From Lichenostomus cassidix (taxonomy: Eukaryota; Chordata; Aves; Passeriformes; Meliphagidae), in contig CM039184.1 of the NCBI GenBank assembly GCA_008360975.2, forward strand, positions 55,704,797 through 55,768,796: a DNA stretch of 64,000 nt, read 5' to 3'. How positions within the stretch are numbered: position 1 is the first letter of the stretch; every line of letters begins with the position of its first letter. This document shows, piece by piece, positions 13,201 to 25,273 of this stretch. The notes beneath the pieces were generated by a model that worked only from the letters and a program-made list of their open reading frames with translations, had not been told where the DNA came from and did not search any database. Both the position numbers and the translations under genes were made by a program.

Positions 13201-14569
13201 ATTTAATTTATGTATTCCTCCCACAAGCATTCTTACTTTGAATTCACTGTTCCTCTTTTCAGTTTTGTTTAACCACTAAACAAAATTCACCAAAAAACAA
13301 ATGAATAGAGTATTATTCATACAAAAGACTTTTTCCATTCAAAGAGAATTTAATTAAATTAGATTCTAATCCAGTTAATTAATGCACAAACTATGCTCAG
13401 ACAGCCCTAAAAAGTATTTGTTCCATAGTCTGGGCATCCATTTAAAAGCATATCATAAATCATTTCATTTTGCTTGTCTTATAGCAGCAATAATTACAAA
13501 ACCAGAGCACATTTTTCTAGCTATTAATACTCTCCTGGAAAAGTAAGAATGATTATCCCCATTTTACAGGTGGGGAATCCTATTTCCCATTTCGTTAATG
13601 ATCCCCTCTCTCTTTGCACTTCATTAAGTCATTCACAGAAGTATAAAGGGAATCTAAAATAGTGTCATGATAGTATCTGTAGCATGTGCAGTTTTTCATC
13701 ATTTAGCCCCTGGACTGACTGGCTTCAGTGAAGTGATGGATCAGCTTTGGGAACTAAGATACTGAGGTTTATTAATGATGTGCACATCTACATGTGACTA
13801 ATACTACTCATGTAGAAATCTTCCACTGAGTAAAACCACAGGGAGAAGTCCTTACTAACTGAAGTCTCATGAATGACAAGCAATGGAATGTCAGCTATTT
13901 AATTCCTAAGATTTCAGAAAGTAAATGAATGAGAAAAACAACTTGTTTTATTCTCCAGGATGTTTTACATTTTAGAATTTAGCTCTCAAAAAATTCCCAA
14001 CTCTCATCTTAGTGTCTATGATAATAGATCAGATAGAGAAAATGAAGTGTTTAGTTGATTGCCCTCTTACTCAACATAAAAGATCTCTCCTGGATTCAGC
14101 ACATAGACAGATATGCATCAATTCCAGGAAACATTATATTGAAATGATGTCTGAATCACAAGATAAATTCACCAACTGAACTTTCTAGTTATTATAGCCC
14201 TTTTAAGCAACTGAATTACTACCACAGCTGTTGCAACCACAGCTAGTTTCTGTATTATTTCTTTGAGTGACAGCTGTAAAAATGTCACAGTGACCTTGAA
14301 AACAGGACTAATGTGGAAGCATTGTGGAAGATAAAACACGCTGAAACACAGAGCCTGTTTTGGATGGCTCCATGGCAGCCACATTTGTGCCTCTATATTG
14401 CTTTTTACAACTGGTGTGCGTGGTGGGTGTGTGCGTGTGATACTAGCTTTAACTTCAAGCCTCTTTGATGTCCGTCAAGATGCAGCTGAAAAGTCAAATG
14501 CTGTGCAGAAAAGGGGTGACTTCAGTTTCAGGAGAGTGTGTTAATACAATCCAGCCTGCAGGAAAGGAT
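10291..14569. other. AT-rich non-coding DNA
   Basis: No gene was recognised. A GC-richer patch at about 10880-11430 holds short overlapping open frames on both strands that look like chance, and an 18-base tandem duplication listed separately. A GT-rich stretch lies at 14413-14440. The rest is AT-rich unique-looking sequence. Confidence 0.5.
11328..11363 (+). repeat. 18-base tandem duplication
   Basis: The unit GTATTCTTCCTTACAAAG at 11328-11345 is followed directly by a copy at 11346-11363 that differs at one base (T to C at the seventh position). The near-identity points to a fairly recent local duplication. Confidence 0.9.
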
Positions 14570-14925
14570 GGCAGCACCTTGACTCTACAACTCCTGCCAA
14601 ACATCCTTAGCTGGGCTCTGCCCAGCGTCCACTCTGCTCCCACATCTGGCATTCTCAAAGATCTGTTCCTCATACCTCTCCAACAATTTGCTCATTTATG
14701 CTACAGGTTTTTTAAATAAGATTGATGAAAAAGGTATTTATTCTGGTTTAGAATTACACTCTGTATCATCTTTCCCAGATTTATGCATGCTGTGTCATGA
14801 CTAGAAGATAAACCATTTGGGGCAGAGACTGTGTTTATGATATTGTTTTATACAGTATTTTGCACTCCTAGGACAATTTATTCAAAACTCATTAAAGGTT
14901 TGATGTTAACATAAATTTTGATAGG
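14570..14925 (+). mobile_element. Possible ancient L2/CR1-clade LINE 3' relic
   Basis: The part at about 14799-14900 reads like the 3' end of old LINEs of the L2 type: a degraded 'actgtaagctc' block, then TTTGGGGCAGAGACTGTGTT (about 14816-14835), then a 'cagtattttgcac..aggacaat' block and a loose 'ctcattaaa' end. Upstream, a CT-rich stretch with a ctcatacctct block recalls the same family. Divergence is high and the match is from memory, so a fortuitous resemblance remains possible. It carries no intact frame. Confidence 0.35.
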
Positions 14926-17900
14926 ATACAGTGGTAGGATAGCTTCTTATGAAATAAACTTCTACTTGTTGAGGTTTTTTTAATTTCATAAGGATCAAGT
15001 TTGGAGAAGTCATTTCATTCTTATTCTAAACAGGGAGAAATTCGACAAAAAAAAATTATATTTAAATGTTTTAATGCCACAATATGGAATCTCATATTTA
15101 ATTAGATTATATATTTATTGGCATTTTTTCCCATTCTAAAAATTCTGAAATTGTATACAAATGGTTTGACAACACTGCATTCTTTTAAACTTCTCAACTC
15201 CTACCAGAAAGGATTACTCCAGCATTACAAAAGCTCAATAATGGAGACAGTAAGACTAATTGATTTCACCTTAGGTCATATAGTGACAACAAACTGCTCT
15301 CAGAAAACAGAATGTCTTCCATAAAGTCACAATGTATTGCAAAGAATGCATTGGCAACAGGAATGATCACCCCTACCTGTGTGTTTAGTTTCTTGCTGCT
15401 GTTTCTACAATTATGTGGTCAGGTACAGTTGCAAATGTATAAATTGATGAGCATCATTTTTAAAATGCAGAGTAGTTTTTCAAATTCTCAGACAAATACT
15501 GACATCAACTGAGTTGTTACAGCATGAATTACCTTTCTAGAGCACTTCTCTGAATACATTTATAATCCATTTTAATTGCAATTGTAAGATTAGCATTTGT
15601 TGTTTGATTCTATGTACGTGAATTGTAATTTCATCATCTCTTAGGAATTATAATGATAAATGTTTTACAGAAAAGAAATAATACATGTATTGGGCAGCAT
15701 TTTATTACTCTGCCACTTCACTCAAGAAGATTTTAATGCTTCTCTAAGGAGCACAAGTTTCCACATATTTCCACACAGGGCCTCATAAATGGAAGTGAGA
15801 GAGCTCACTTGTACCTGCCATCTGTTCTGCAAATCTAAATCCTTTTAGTGGACTGAGATGCCACCTTCTCTCTTAACCCATAAGGATCTCACTGTGTCCA
15901 ATTAGTCTGTCTGGAATTACTCAGAAGAAACATCAGTTGCCAAGGTCAGTCCTGCTTGCAGTATATCATTGTCACCTCCCCAAGTAAGAAAATTTTGGAG
16001 TCACAGAGAAACCTTTTTTTCTGCATGAGGGAAGTGGGAAGAGTTAAAAAAAAGAGAGAAAGAGAGAAAAATTTGGACTGGGAGTAAGATGAGCAAGAGT
16101 GAGGTATAGGAGGACTAGTGAGCATAAAAATGGATTGCGACGGACAAAATAAAAGGAGGAAAATGAAAAAAGAAGGAGAAAAATTGGATTTTAAAAATGA
16201 AAAGATAATGCAGATAGTTGGAACATTAAAAAGTAAGTTAAGAAAGAAGGAAAGGTGTGTTTTCTGTCATTTTCCATCTGTTCTGTACTCTCTCTTTAAT
16301 TCTATTGGTCAATTAGCCAAACTTCTAGTTGCTGAAAAAAAATTGCCTTCCACCAGTCACAGTTAATTCAATTTTTTTTTTTTTTTATGTTTGGTTAGGA
16401 AGCTGGCAAAAAGAATACAGTATCACTAATCATACTAAAAAGCTCTGCTTTGAAAAAATTTCCTTCAGATCATAATCAATTTTCTACAAAATACATAGCA
16501 AATATTGAACAAAAATATATTCATTTTTAGCTAGGAACGAAATGCAAATAGTTTTATATTTCAATTAACTCTTAATTTTGGTATATAGTACTTATCATTA
16601 GCATTCAATACTTAATCCCTGCATTAAATGATTCAGTAAATTATTTTCAAAGAAACTCAAGTCTCTCAGGATTTGCATTTGGACATCATCCTTTTCCCAT
16701 TTCATTCTTCTTCACCTCTCACCCACTGTTTGAAACTCAAAGCTAAACAGAATTAAGCATTTTCATGCCTTCCACAGTTTTCCACAAGACAGCACAAAAA
16801 TAGGTATATCCTTTTGCTACTGTTAAAAACTAAGATTAAGAGATCAAAAAAATATTCTGTTGTTTGTTTGGGTTTTTTTAGTTTGGGAATTCACATTTCT
16901 TTTGAGGCACTTCATGCTCATATCAGCTGGAAACATTCAGTAGCAAAAGATGTAAGAAGCCCTTAGGGACTATTTATAAACTTACTTATTAACTCTGTGA
17001 TGGTTTAAAGCTGCATTTTAACCAGGGTAGCCTGGTTCCATTTAGTTATTTATTCATATAAATCCTAATCATGTTTGAATTGTACTAAGCAAAATGTCTT
17101 AATTAAACTTCTGACAATGAGTTCTATGGGCTAATTTTATGCCATACAAATAGCTATTTTCTATCAGGCTTATTTTTACAGTCTTTTTTATTGTCACTGA
17201 ATATGTTCTCTTTTTTTTGTTCTATAACAATGCTATGCAGAGCATAGCAATACTAATCCATACTGTTATATAAATCCAGTAATTTGTGGCCTCTAACTGG
17301 GATGTATGTATGTATTTATGTAACTATGGCAGCTTCATAAATAAGTGCTTCATCATCTTTAATGTATTTCTGTTAAGCTCCTCAAAGTACTTTGTGTGGA
17401 AGTTTTTATTTACAAGAGCAGAACCGAGTTTATGTCCTCACCATGTCAATTCATGTCAGGAAGCTGAACATATTTGCAACCATTCTCCAGCAGTGCAGAC
17501 TTGCAGACCAAAACAGTTTGTGCTTGTATTTTTAAAGAGAGGTCCCACAAAAGCTGATTTTTAGAAATGGTCCTCTGCCTGTGCTTGCTCCCAAGCCAAA
17601 CATCAGAGCTGTTTAGAAAGATGCCAGTTAGCCAAAAACAAAAGCACAACAAGAAAGACTTTTACACTGCCATGAGTTAAGTGATGTTTTTTTGGCCCTG
17701 GCCTGTTCAGAGTTTGCTCATACAGGCTTAGGTGAAGCGAATAGGTTCTGATCTTCACCTAGACAGAAAGACAGGATTTTATCCAAGACTACCAATGCAA
17801 GAAAGGTAAAATGAGAGAACAAAGGGTGAAAAAAAGTCTGCTGCTGTTGTTAGGAAAAGATCTCGCTTTCCCTTGAGAAGAGGGGCATTAGCCCTAAAAG

Positions 17901-19582
17901 AAACACCAAAGTGCAGCTGGATCTAATTGCTAAAATGGGTGCAAGCAAGAGAATTGGCTGGGCAACAAGGAGAAAGGGAGAATGTTATTCCTTTATCCAT
18001 GGTTTAAAAGCCTCCCAGTATAGGAAGGCTGAGTGGTTGAAGTGAGAGCAGCTGCTTCCTTCAGAAGGTCTTTAAGTGCTTTGGCTGGAGTCACATCAAG
18101 TTTCTTGCATTTGCTGAGGTTAAGAGAGCAGAGCTGAGTTGCACCATTCCTCTTTTTTGCTGGAGAGATAATTTTTTCAATTATAAATGTAAAAAGATCT
18201 ATTGTTTGGATAGCTGGCTAGCAGGAAGCAAGGCCAGCCTATACCACAACATCTTAAACACATAATTACAGACTGCCTTGGTTTTATTCAGATTTTGACT
18301 AAAATTAAATTCAAATTAAGGGTACCCCTTTCCTGTTTTCTTAAAAGCAAAGGCAAAATCTAGCTTAGGTGAATCAGTAGTTAGACTGAAATCTGGGCCT
18401 AGGACCCTAGTCATTGGGCCATTGATGTTGTGTCAATGCATATATATTCTCTAAATCATATATATTCTAATCATTTGCTGCCTCAAAGCAAAAAAGTCTG
18501 AGTCTATTTTGATATGTTACATGGAAAACACAGGTAATACTCAGAATAAAACTGAATCCTCTCTTATTCCTTTATAATAAAGGTCAAACATTACTCTCAT
18601 AGATTAAATGCTGACCTTATGACTGACAGAAATGATGGGCAAAACCTAACACAACAAATGGAAAATAGTGTCCTGAAGAAGGAGTTAATTAAGTTAACTT
18701 AGAGAGGACATTGAGAACCCTGCTATAAGCAGCTCTTCAGCAGACAATGATCAGCCGTTATGATCACAGGACACTCTAGGGAGAAAGGTAAACTCAAAGC
18801 CATCCATTTGCTCAATGGATTTAGGGATCACATTTTTCAGTACAACTAACTAGAGACTCAAGAAGTTGATCCAAGTATTCACCCTTTGTATCTCGTTTGA
18901 AAATGTCTCAAATCTCACTGTACAGGAGCAGTAAGTAGTAGGATAGCTATGGACTTCATCTAAAAGATATGTGATACTAAAAGGTTCAGTATTAGCATAA
19001 GCCATAGTCATCCCTATTCTGCTATTGACTTTTATTCTGAATCTAACATTCAAATGAAATAAGGAAAGTAGCTTACCTAAAGCATATGGATAATTTCATT
19101 AAACCAATCAATGACACAAAAAAGTCACTTCTACTTTAGAGGTGTGTGGGCTCTACATAGTCACACAAAGTCACAAAGAATGAAAATACATTCCAATCAC
19201 TTTTTCTTTACGTTCAAGATAAATTTCATTTGGGATTTCAAAGCTAATGAGGCTGTATACCCTGTGCTGCAGAAGTGGAACTTGGCAATATGTTATATTG
19301 CCATCTGGTTTTGTTTATCATGTATTTTAACTATTAAACATTTATTGAAGACCTATTGGTTAAGCCATTCCTCAATAATTGCAGTTATTATTTATTAATC
19401 ATAATACATCTACATAATTAGTTAGGGCCTCCTTCTGGTATCCTTACTCATACTGAGTAATAATTTACTCCATGATCTACCCCAATAAAACAAACCACAA
19501 ATCTGGCTAACACTCATCACAAATTTGGGAAGCAAAACTGGTTTTTCTGTGGCATTTTCAAAGTGTGTATTAAGTTAAATGG

Positions 19583-19612
19583 ACACATGCATGCACATGT
19601 GCATGTGTGTGT
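19583..19612. repeat. Alternating purine-pyrimidine tract with palindrome
   Basis: An ACAC/ATGC/TGTG alternation covers about 30 bases. Within it, CATGCACATGTGCATG (19590-19605) is a perfect 16-base palindrome. Such tracts can extrude hairpins or adopt Z-DNA. I infer no specific function. Confidence 0.8.
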
Positions 19613-21918
19613 TCAAGTTATCTGAAGATTTGAGTGGTGTTTTGCTTAATAATTTCAGTTTAGAGGTGTATATGTTGCCAGGTTTTTTGACATAATAAAT
19701 TGGCAGGAAGAGCATGTCAAGGTCTATCACTGTTAGGGATTTGATCTGTGTTATTAATCCACATTCCAAAATACTGGTGGTGGTCAGTTTCTTAAGACAC
19801 TTTATCTGCTATCTTGTTCAATACCAACCTCTATCTTTGGTTATTTTGTAATAACCGAAGTCTAAGATTCACATCATTCTTTTTCAGACAGAAAAGTACA
19901 ATTTTGTATCATTTGAAGATCTGAACATTGGATAACTGACTATATTTAATCATCCTAAACTGAAGAGCAAAACCTGACATTAAGAGACATCTTAATTAAT
20001 TCCAAGGAAACTATTATTGAGCCTCTCAATAAAGAAATCAAGTGTGTCACCAAAAACCTTCTGTATCAAGTAGTTTGAATTTATATAACCAGAAGTTGAG
20101 TAGTCTTTAAAGGTGGTTTTGTCCAGTATGCATGAGCCAATGAAAGTAAAGGTAATAATGTCTGTGTTCAGAAGGAAGGCAGTTTCACATTGCACAAATA
20201 ATTAAGGCAGAGATTATTCTGAAAAAACAATATGCCACACAAATAAGAGCCCTTGAGAAACAAGACATTGGGTCTCTGCTTGCCATTTGTGAATAAGGAC
20301 ATGTCGCAGTCTTTCCTAATGAGTCTGATCCAGACAGATTAAATAACTCATTTTCTTACCTCAGGCTGAGAAAACTGAAAAGGCCACAACACTTCAACAT
20401 GTTTATGGCATATTGGGCTTGTGTTGTCATGTATAGATGAGAACCTGACACATTAGAAAAAAGGCAAAAGTTTGTTTTCTACTTTCTTTCAGTTCTCAAT
20501 GATGAAAATGATACCGAGGGTCTTTTTTTCATAACAAAGTGATTTTGTTTGGTTTAGCATTGGCTCTGCAATTTCTGTCTCAACAGAGCTTAAAAATTCC
20601 ACCAAGAAAATATTTTAAAGGGATAAATATGTAGTTGAGCTAGATTCATTTTATTTGTACATATCATTACTATCTATGTGGCCAGAGAATTAGGAAGACA
20701 TGTAAACAGAAAATTGAGCTTGGAGAAGATTTTCAGTACTCCCTAGGAAGTACAGGACGCAGAGCTTTGTCTATATTTAGAACTGTGACCCTTGACCAAG
20801 GTTTCTTAGGTGGAAATGAATTTAGCAGAAGTATGCTGGAATTAGAACAAGTAGATGAGAATAATAGCTCGCCCTTTAGAATGTCCTTTTGTTTCCAGAG
20901 GTAACATTCGTTTTCTTTTTGGGTTTTTATTTTTTTCTTTTTATTTCACTTCATCATTATTCAAAAGCATTGTATGTGATGTATTGAGGCTACAAGCTAG
21001 ATTTTCCTGTTGTGATTAATATAGATGGCAAAAATAAAATAAACAGAATTCTCAAGGGCTGTAAGCACACTAAGTATATTTTAATTCATTTTCACCAGAC
21101 AAGGAAATCTTAATCACAAGCACAAGAAATTTTGCCTCAACAGAGCAGAATACTCCAGTACTCAAATAAGACCAATTTGTGGTAGCAAATTTAAAAGTAT
21201 AGCATAAAAATACTACAGCACAACAGAATTAAAACTATCCCTCTTTGATTCCCAGTCAACTCTAGTGCCTGTGATACAAATTCTCTAACCAGTCTGTTCT
21301 TGTTATTCTCCTCATTAAGCCATATAATCGTGCAAATATTGTAAAGAAGACTTCTGCAATGAAAAATTCTGCAGCAACATTATGAACATCACACTCTTTT
21401 TCAAGCTCTACCTAAGCTTGCTATCCATTGAGTCTTTTATTTTAGTATCTGCTAGCTATAACAAAGAATCAATCAGTTAAAGGACAGCAAATATGAAATT
21501 CAACTTTGAAATTCCATTGTAGCCCTTAAAATGGTATCTCATAATTTAATGACTACATGCACATTTAGTAGCTGTTGAGCATCTCTATGGGCAAGGGTTC
21601 TGCAGTCCCATCTTCTCAATAATCACCCACACTTGGCCAACGCACTATAACTTTCAGTTAAGTATGCTGGCTAGCATTATAGGTAACGTAGTTGGATGTT
21701 ACTAAATCATATTTGATTTAGTTGAAAAGGACTCAAGAATTGACCTGTTCAATTCCAGTTCCAGGGATTTTTAGCAGGCCACTAAGGATGAGGCTGTTTT
21801 TTCAGTGTTTAATGCTCAGTGTTTCAACTTTGCAGCACATGCAAGAAGTGTCCCATTGCTAAGGTTCAGTCTGGATTAGACATTTATTTGGTTCTAAAAG
21901 AGATTTCGAAGAGAGATG

Positions 21919-21972
21919 GCAGTGGTACTAACTGACCTTGTACTCCTGATGCCTGCAGTGGTACCAACTGAC
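21919..21972 (+). repeat. 18-base duplication with 36-base period
   Basis: GCAGTGGTACTAACTGAC at 21919-21936 recurs at 21955-21972 with a single change (T to C). The 18 bases between are unrelated. It looks like a small duplication and has no visible coding role. Confidence 0.85.
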
Positions 21973-22899
21973 TGCAAATGGAGCTGAAAGGTTAGGATTT
22001 TCCTGAGCTTTGAACAGCTAGCGTAAGATAAAATAAATTTATCTATACTAAGTGGTCAAGCCACTAGACAAGGTGGGCAGTCCTAGTGGCTCTCCAGCAG
22101 CCTGGAGTGTACAATCTCTTGGAGAACAAAGCATTGTCCACTCAGCATGGGCCCAGGGGCAGTGACTTCAGTGTGGGCTAGTACCTGAGAGAGGATTCTT
22201 CTCTGACAGCTTGCACAACCTGCTCTGCTTTCTCCACTACCAGTGCCTACCATGTCTAGTTCTTGAGGGCAGCTTGGACATGTGCTCCTGAGCTCCAGCT
22301 GTGTCAGCAACAGCAGTGCAGAAGGCAGTGTGGGTACCAAAGGCACTCAGAGACCTGTGTCTTTGTGCTTTATTTCTCCATCTCACAAAAGGAGAGTAGT
22401 ACTACATTTGTTTAATGCATGTTCTGAATACGAAAATATATTTTAAAAAAAAGAGATTAGGAAATACAGTAATTATAGTAATAACATAATGGTAATAACG
22501 TTAAAAAAATCCGGCTTTTACTACAACATTTTTATATAGAGACACTTCAAAAAAACAAGATTTTTTTCCTCCTACGCATGTTTGTTAAAAATTAAATAAA
22601 AGATGTTTAAAATATAAATCATAAAAGGAGAATTTGCTCTGACAAGATTTTTTTTGCGTACATATATGCTGTATTTGCTGCAAATATCTGTTTTAATCAT
22701 ATTTTTCTACTTAAGTTTTTCTTAACAATATTTAGAGCATTAGAAATGTCATGACCATTTAATTTCTACAGAAGAAGGAAAAAGAGTACTGCAGTAAGCT
22801 TTGGTTTTGTAGCTGAAATTCAAAACTATGGGATGTTTGGCATTATATTATATGAGAAATTGTTGAAATCATGTAATTAAAGACTACCGTAATGCATAT

Positions 22900-22913
22900 A
22901 CACCAGAGGGCAG
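22900..22913 (+). promoter_or_regulatory. Candidate CTCF binding site
   Basis: ACACCAGAGGGCAG fits the CTCF core CCASYAGRKGGCRS at 13 of 14 positions; only the first C is replaced by A. It lies in AT-rich, non-repetitive sequence, so the GC-rich motif stands out. CTCF is the main insulator and loop-anchor protein of vertebrates, and its motif orientation sets loop direction. Here the motif points rightward, toward a weaker reverse-oriented match at 32169. Occupancy cannot be seen from sequence. Confidence 0.5.
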
Positions 22914-24842
22914 AGCAAAGACCACTACTTAACTTGGAGATTTCCTGGCTTTGAGTGCACAATGCAGCAACAGGTCAGTTCAACAGGGAACATAACATTT
23001 TTTGCATTTAATAGATTATCTATAATTCAAGTCAGCAGTAGCTTCTTCCTAATTGCCTTGTTGCCAGTTGTCATCAGATGTTAAGCTAAAGACAGAATGA
23101 TGTGTAACAGAAATGTGCTGCTGCAATAAGAAGGAACTTGAATTTCCCTTTGCCATAACTCAGTAAATCCAAGCCAACCATAAAGTACTTGACTGTGCCA
23201 TACTCTATCCAAGCCTGTCTCAGCAGGGTAAGAACTGCAGGATCTTTCCAAAAACAATGTTCTTTGTTTGTTTCTTTGGGGTTTTGTTTTGTTTTGTTTC
23301 AGATAAAAGCAAAAGGAAAAAATTTCAGGCTATTTCTGAAGTGTAATTTCCTAGGTTGCTTCCAACTCAGAGTGATGCTTAATACTTGGAGTGGCAGCCA
23401 AAGCATCCCAGCTGATAGAGAATCGATAAGCTAATATGATTGCAGCTATAAAGTCTAAAATTGTAAAATCCGCATTTCTAAACAGACTTGGGATAGCCTC
23501 ATGTTCAAATCAATTGGCTTTTTGGCAACTATTTTTTAAATTATGAACCTGTTTAGAGGAAAATATTAGTCAATTTATTTTTATTCTGTTGAGTATTTGT
23601 ATTCCTGGAAAATTAATGTGAATTATTCAGCAAAGTAGATAGGAATGTGATTCAGAAGGACTAGCAGAAAACAAAGGAACAATTCTTTAATGTATTATTA
23701 AAAATTTCTGTTAAGGGGTTTGCCTATAACATTTAAAATAAATTTAGCAATTTGTAATTCTCCTAATACAAATCTCTCTTTCAAAAATGGCTGCCTTAAG
23801 CACTGAGGGAATAAGAGAGGAACTGCATTTTAGAAGAGAATCTGAGCTGTGATCTGAAAGTCCCAGTGGTATCCTGTCCTTATTGTTGATTAATGCAAAA
23901 TCTTACATCTGAATGCAGTTCTTTTTAGGACTAGCAGTTTAGTGCTCATAGCTCCTCATAAATATTAGTACATGCTCTTCTGGTTTTCTCCTGGATAATG
24001 TAAAATTGAATCTGAGCAATTAAAGGTGTTTTCTAGTGTTGTAATAACTTCATTTTTATATCATCACATTCCCTGTTACCTGAGCTGTTTCTAAACTTTT
24101 ACTAATTTAAACTGAATGTTCTTGACATGACATTTCCCCTGATACATACCTGTTTGTTAGAGGCACCTGGTCAATTATTTAATTGACATAAGTTGTACTT
24201 TTACTTAATAGGAAAGAACATCTCTGCTGTCTACTGTCATGTTACATCAACTAACATGTGTGAGAATTGGGAGTGATTTCCTCAGTTCTGCAAACCTTTT
24301 TCCATGTTTCATTCTGCTTTTGAAAAGCATAATAAATTCTGTAGGAAATACTAAAAAAATAAGAATGTTTGTAATGTTTTGTGTATGTGGGCACACATAT
24401 ATGTACAGAAATTTAGTCCAAATTTGAAATACTGTGCTGGGGTGAAGCCCATTAAAATCAATGCTAGTTTATGCATTTTTTCAATTTCTTTCTAACCAGT
24501 CCTATGTAATTTATTCTGTTACAAAATTGTGAGATCCGTAGAAAAAGTGATGTTTTGTTTCTATGTAGTTATCTTGCTGGTATTTTTTATCTCAAGATGT
24601 AAAAGGGTTACATCAGAATTTCCCAAACTCTAAATGATCATCCTGCCGTTCAGACTTTGTAATAAATACTGTTGGCTCTCCACTGAGAGAGTAACTAAAC
24701 TGAATAAGGTCTCCATGGGGCATAATTTAGAACACTGAGGATGTCTGACTCAATAAACTGCTGGTTGATTTAACAAAAGGGCACATGAGATCAGAATAAC
24801 AAATTAATTTGGGCTAAGTGAAAAGCCATGCTTTTAATTTTT
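22914..24842. other. AT-rich non-coding DNA
   Basis: No gene was seen. A segment at about 24060-24200 is non-repetitive and rich in homeodomain-like TAAT and TTAATTGAC words. It could be a conserved element, but this is an impression only. Short open frames at 23189-23434 and 24239-24427 are AT-driven. Confidence 0.45.
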
Positions 24843-25273
24843 TCATAGAATAGAATGGCTTGGGTTGGAAGGAACCTTAAAGATTATCTAGTTTCAACCC
24901 CTCCACCACAGGCAGGGACACCTTCCACTAGACCAGGTTATTCAAACCTTGAACAATTCCAAGGATGGGGCACCCACAGCTTCTCTGGGCAACCTGTGCC
25001 AATGCCTCACCACCTTCACAGTAAAGAATATCTACCTAATATCTAACCTGAATCTACCCTCTTTTAGTTCAAACACATTCCCCTTGTTTCACCAACATCT
25101 GCCCATGTAAAAGGTGGCTCTCTCTCTTAATAAGCCCACTTTACCTTCTGAAAGGTGCCCATGAAGTCTCCTTGGAGCCTTCTCTTCTCCAGGCTGAATA
25201 CTCCAGCTCTCTCAGCCTGTCTCCACAGGAGAAGATCAGAGGCTCCAGCCTTCTGGTCATCTTTGTGGCCCTT
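24843..25273 (-). mobile_element. CR1 LINE 3' end, 5'-truncated copy
   Basis: On the plus strand this begins TCATAGAATAGAATGGCTTG (24843-24862) and runs through the standard reverse complement of the CR1 3' untranslated region: the 'ggttggaagg' block, 'cagggacaccttccactagacc', 'cacccacagcttctctgggcaacctgt', and the 'agccttctcttctccaggctgaa' block near 25177-25199. The element therefore lies on the minus strand, with its 3' end at 24843. Similarity stops after 'tttgtggccc' at about 25273, so the copy is 5'-truncated, as most CR1 copies are. The terminal short repeat is contracted (TCATAGAATAGAATGG in place of two full units). A short open frame at 24855-25046 is only the element read backwards. 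Confidence 0.93.

Larger units (their letters stand above)
14926..22899. other. Long AT-rich non-coding stretch
   Basis: No exon, RNA gene or nameable repeat was recognised across these 8 kb. Small items are a run of 15 T at 16372-16386, a purine-rich patch at about 16040-16250, a perfect palindrome at 19590-19605 inside an alternating CA/TG segment, and a spaced 18-base duplication at 21919-21972. A GC-richer patch at about 22080-22340 has a short minus-strand frame without recognisable features. Confidence 0.5.
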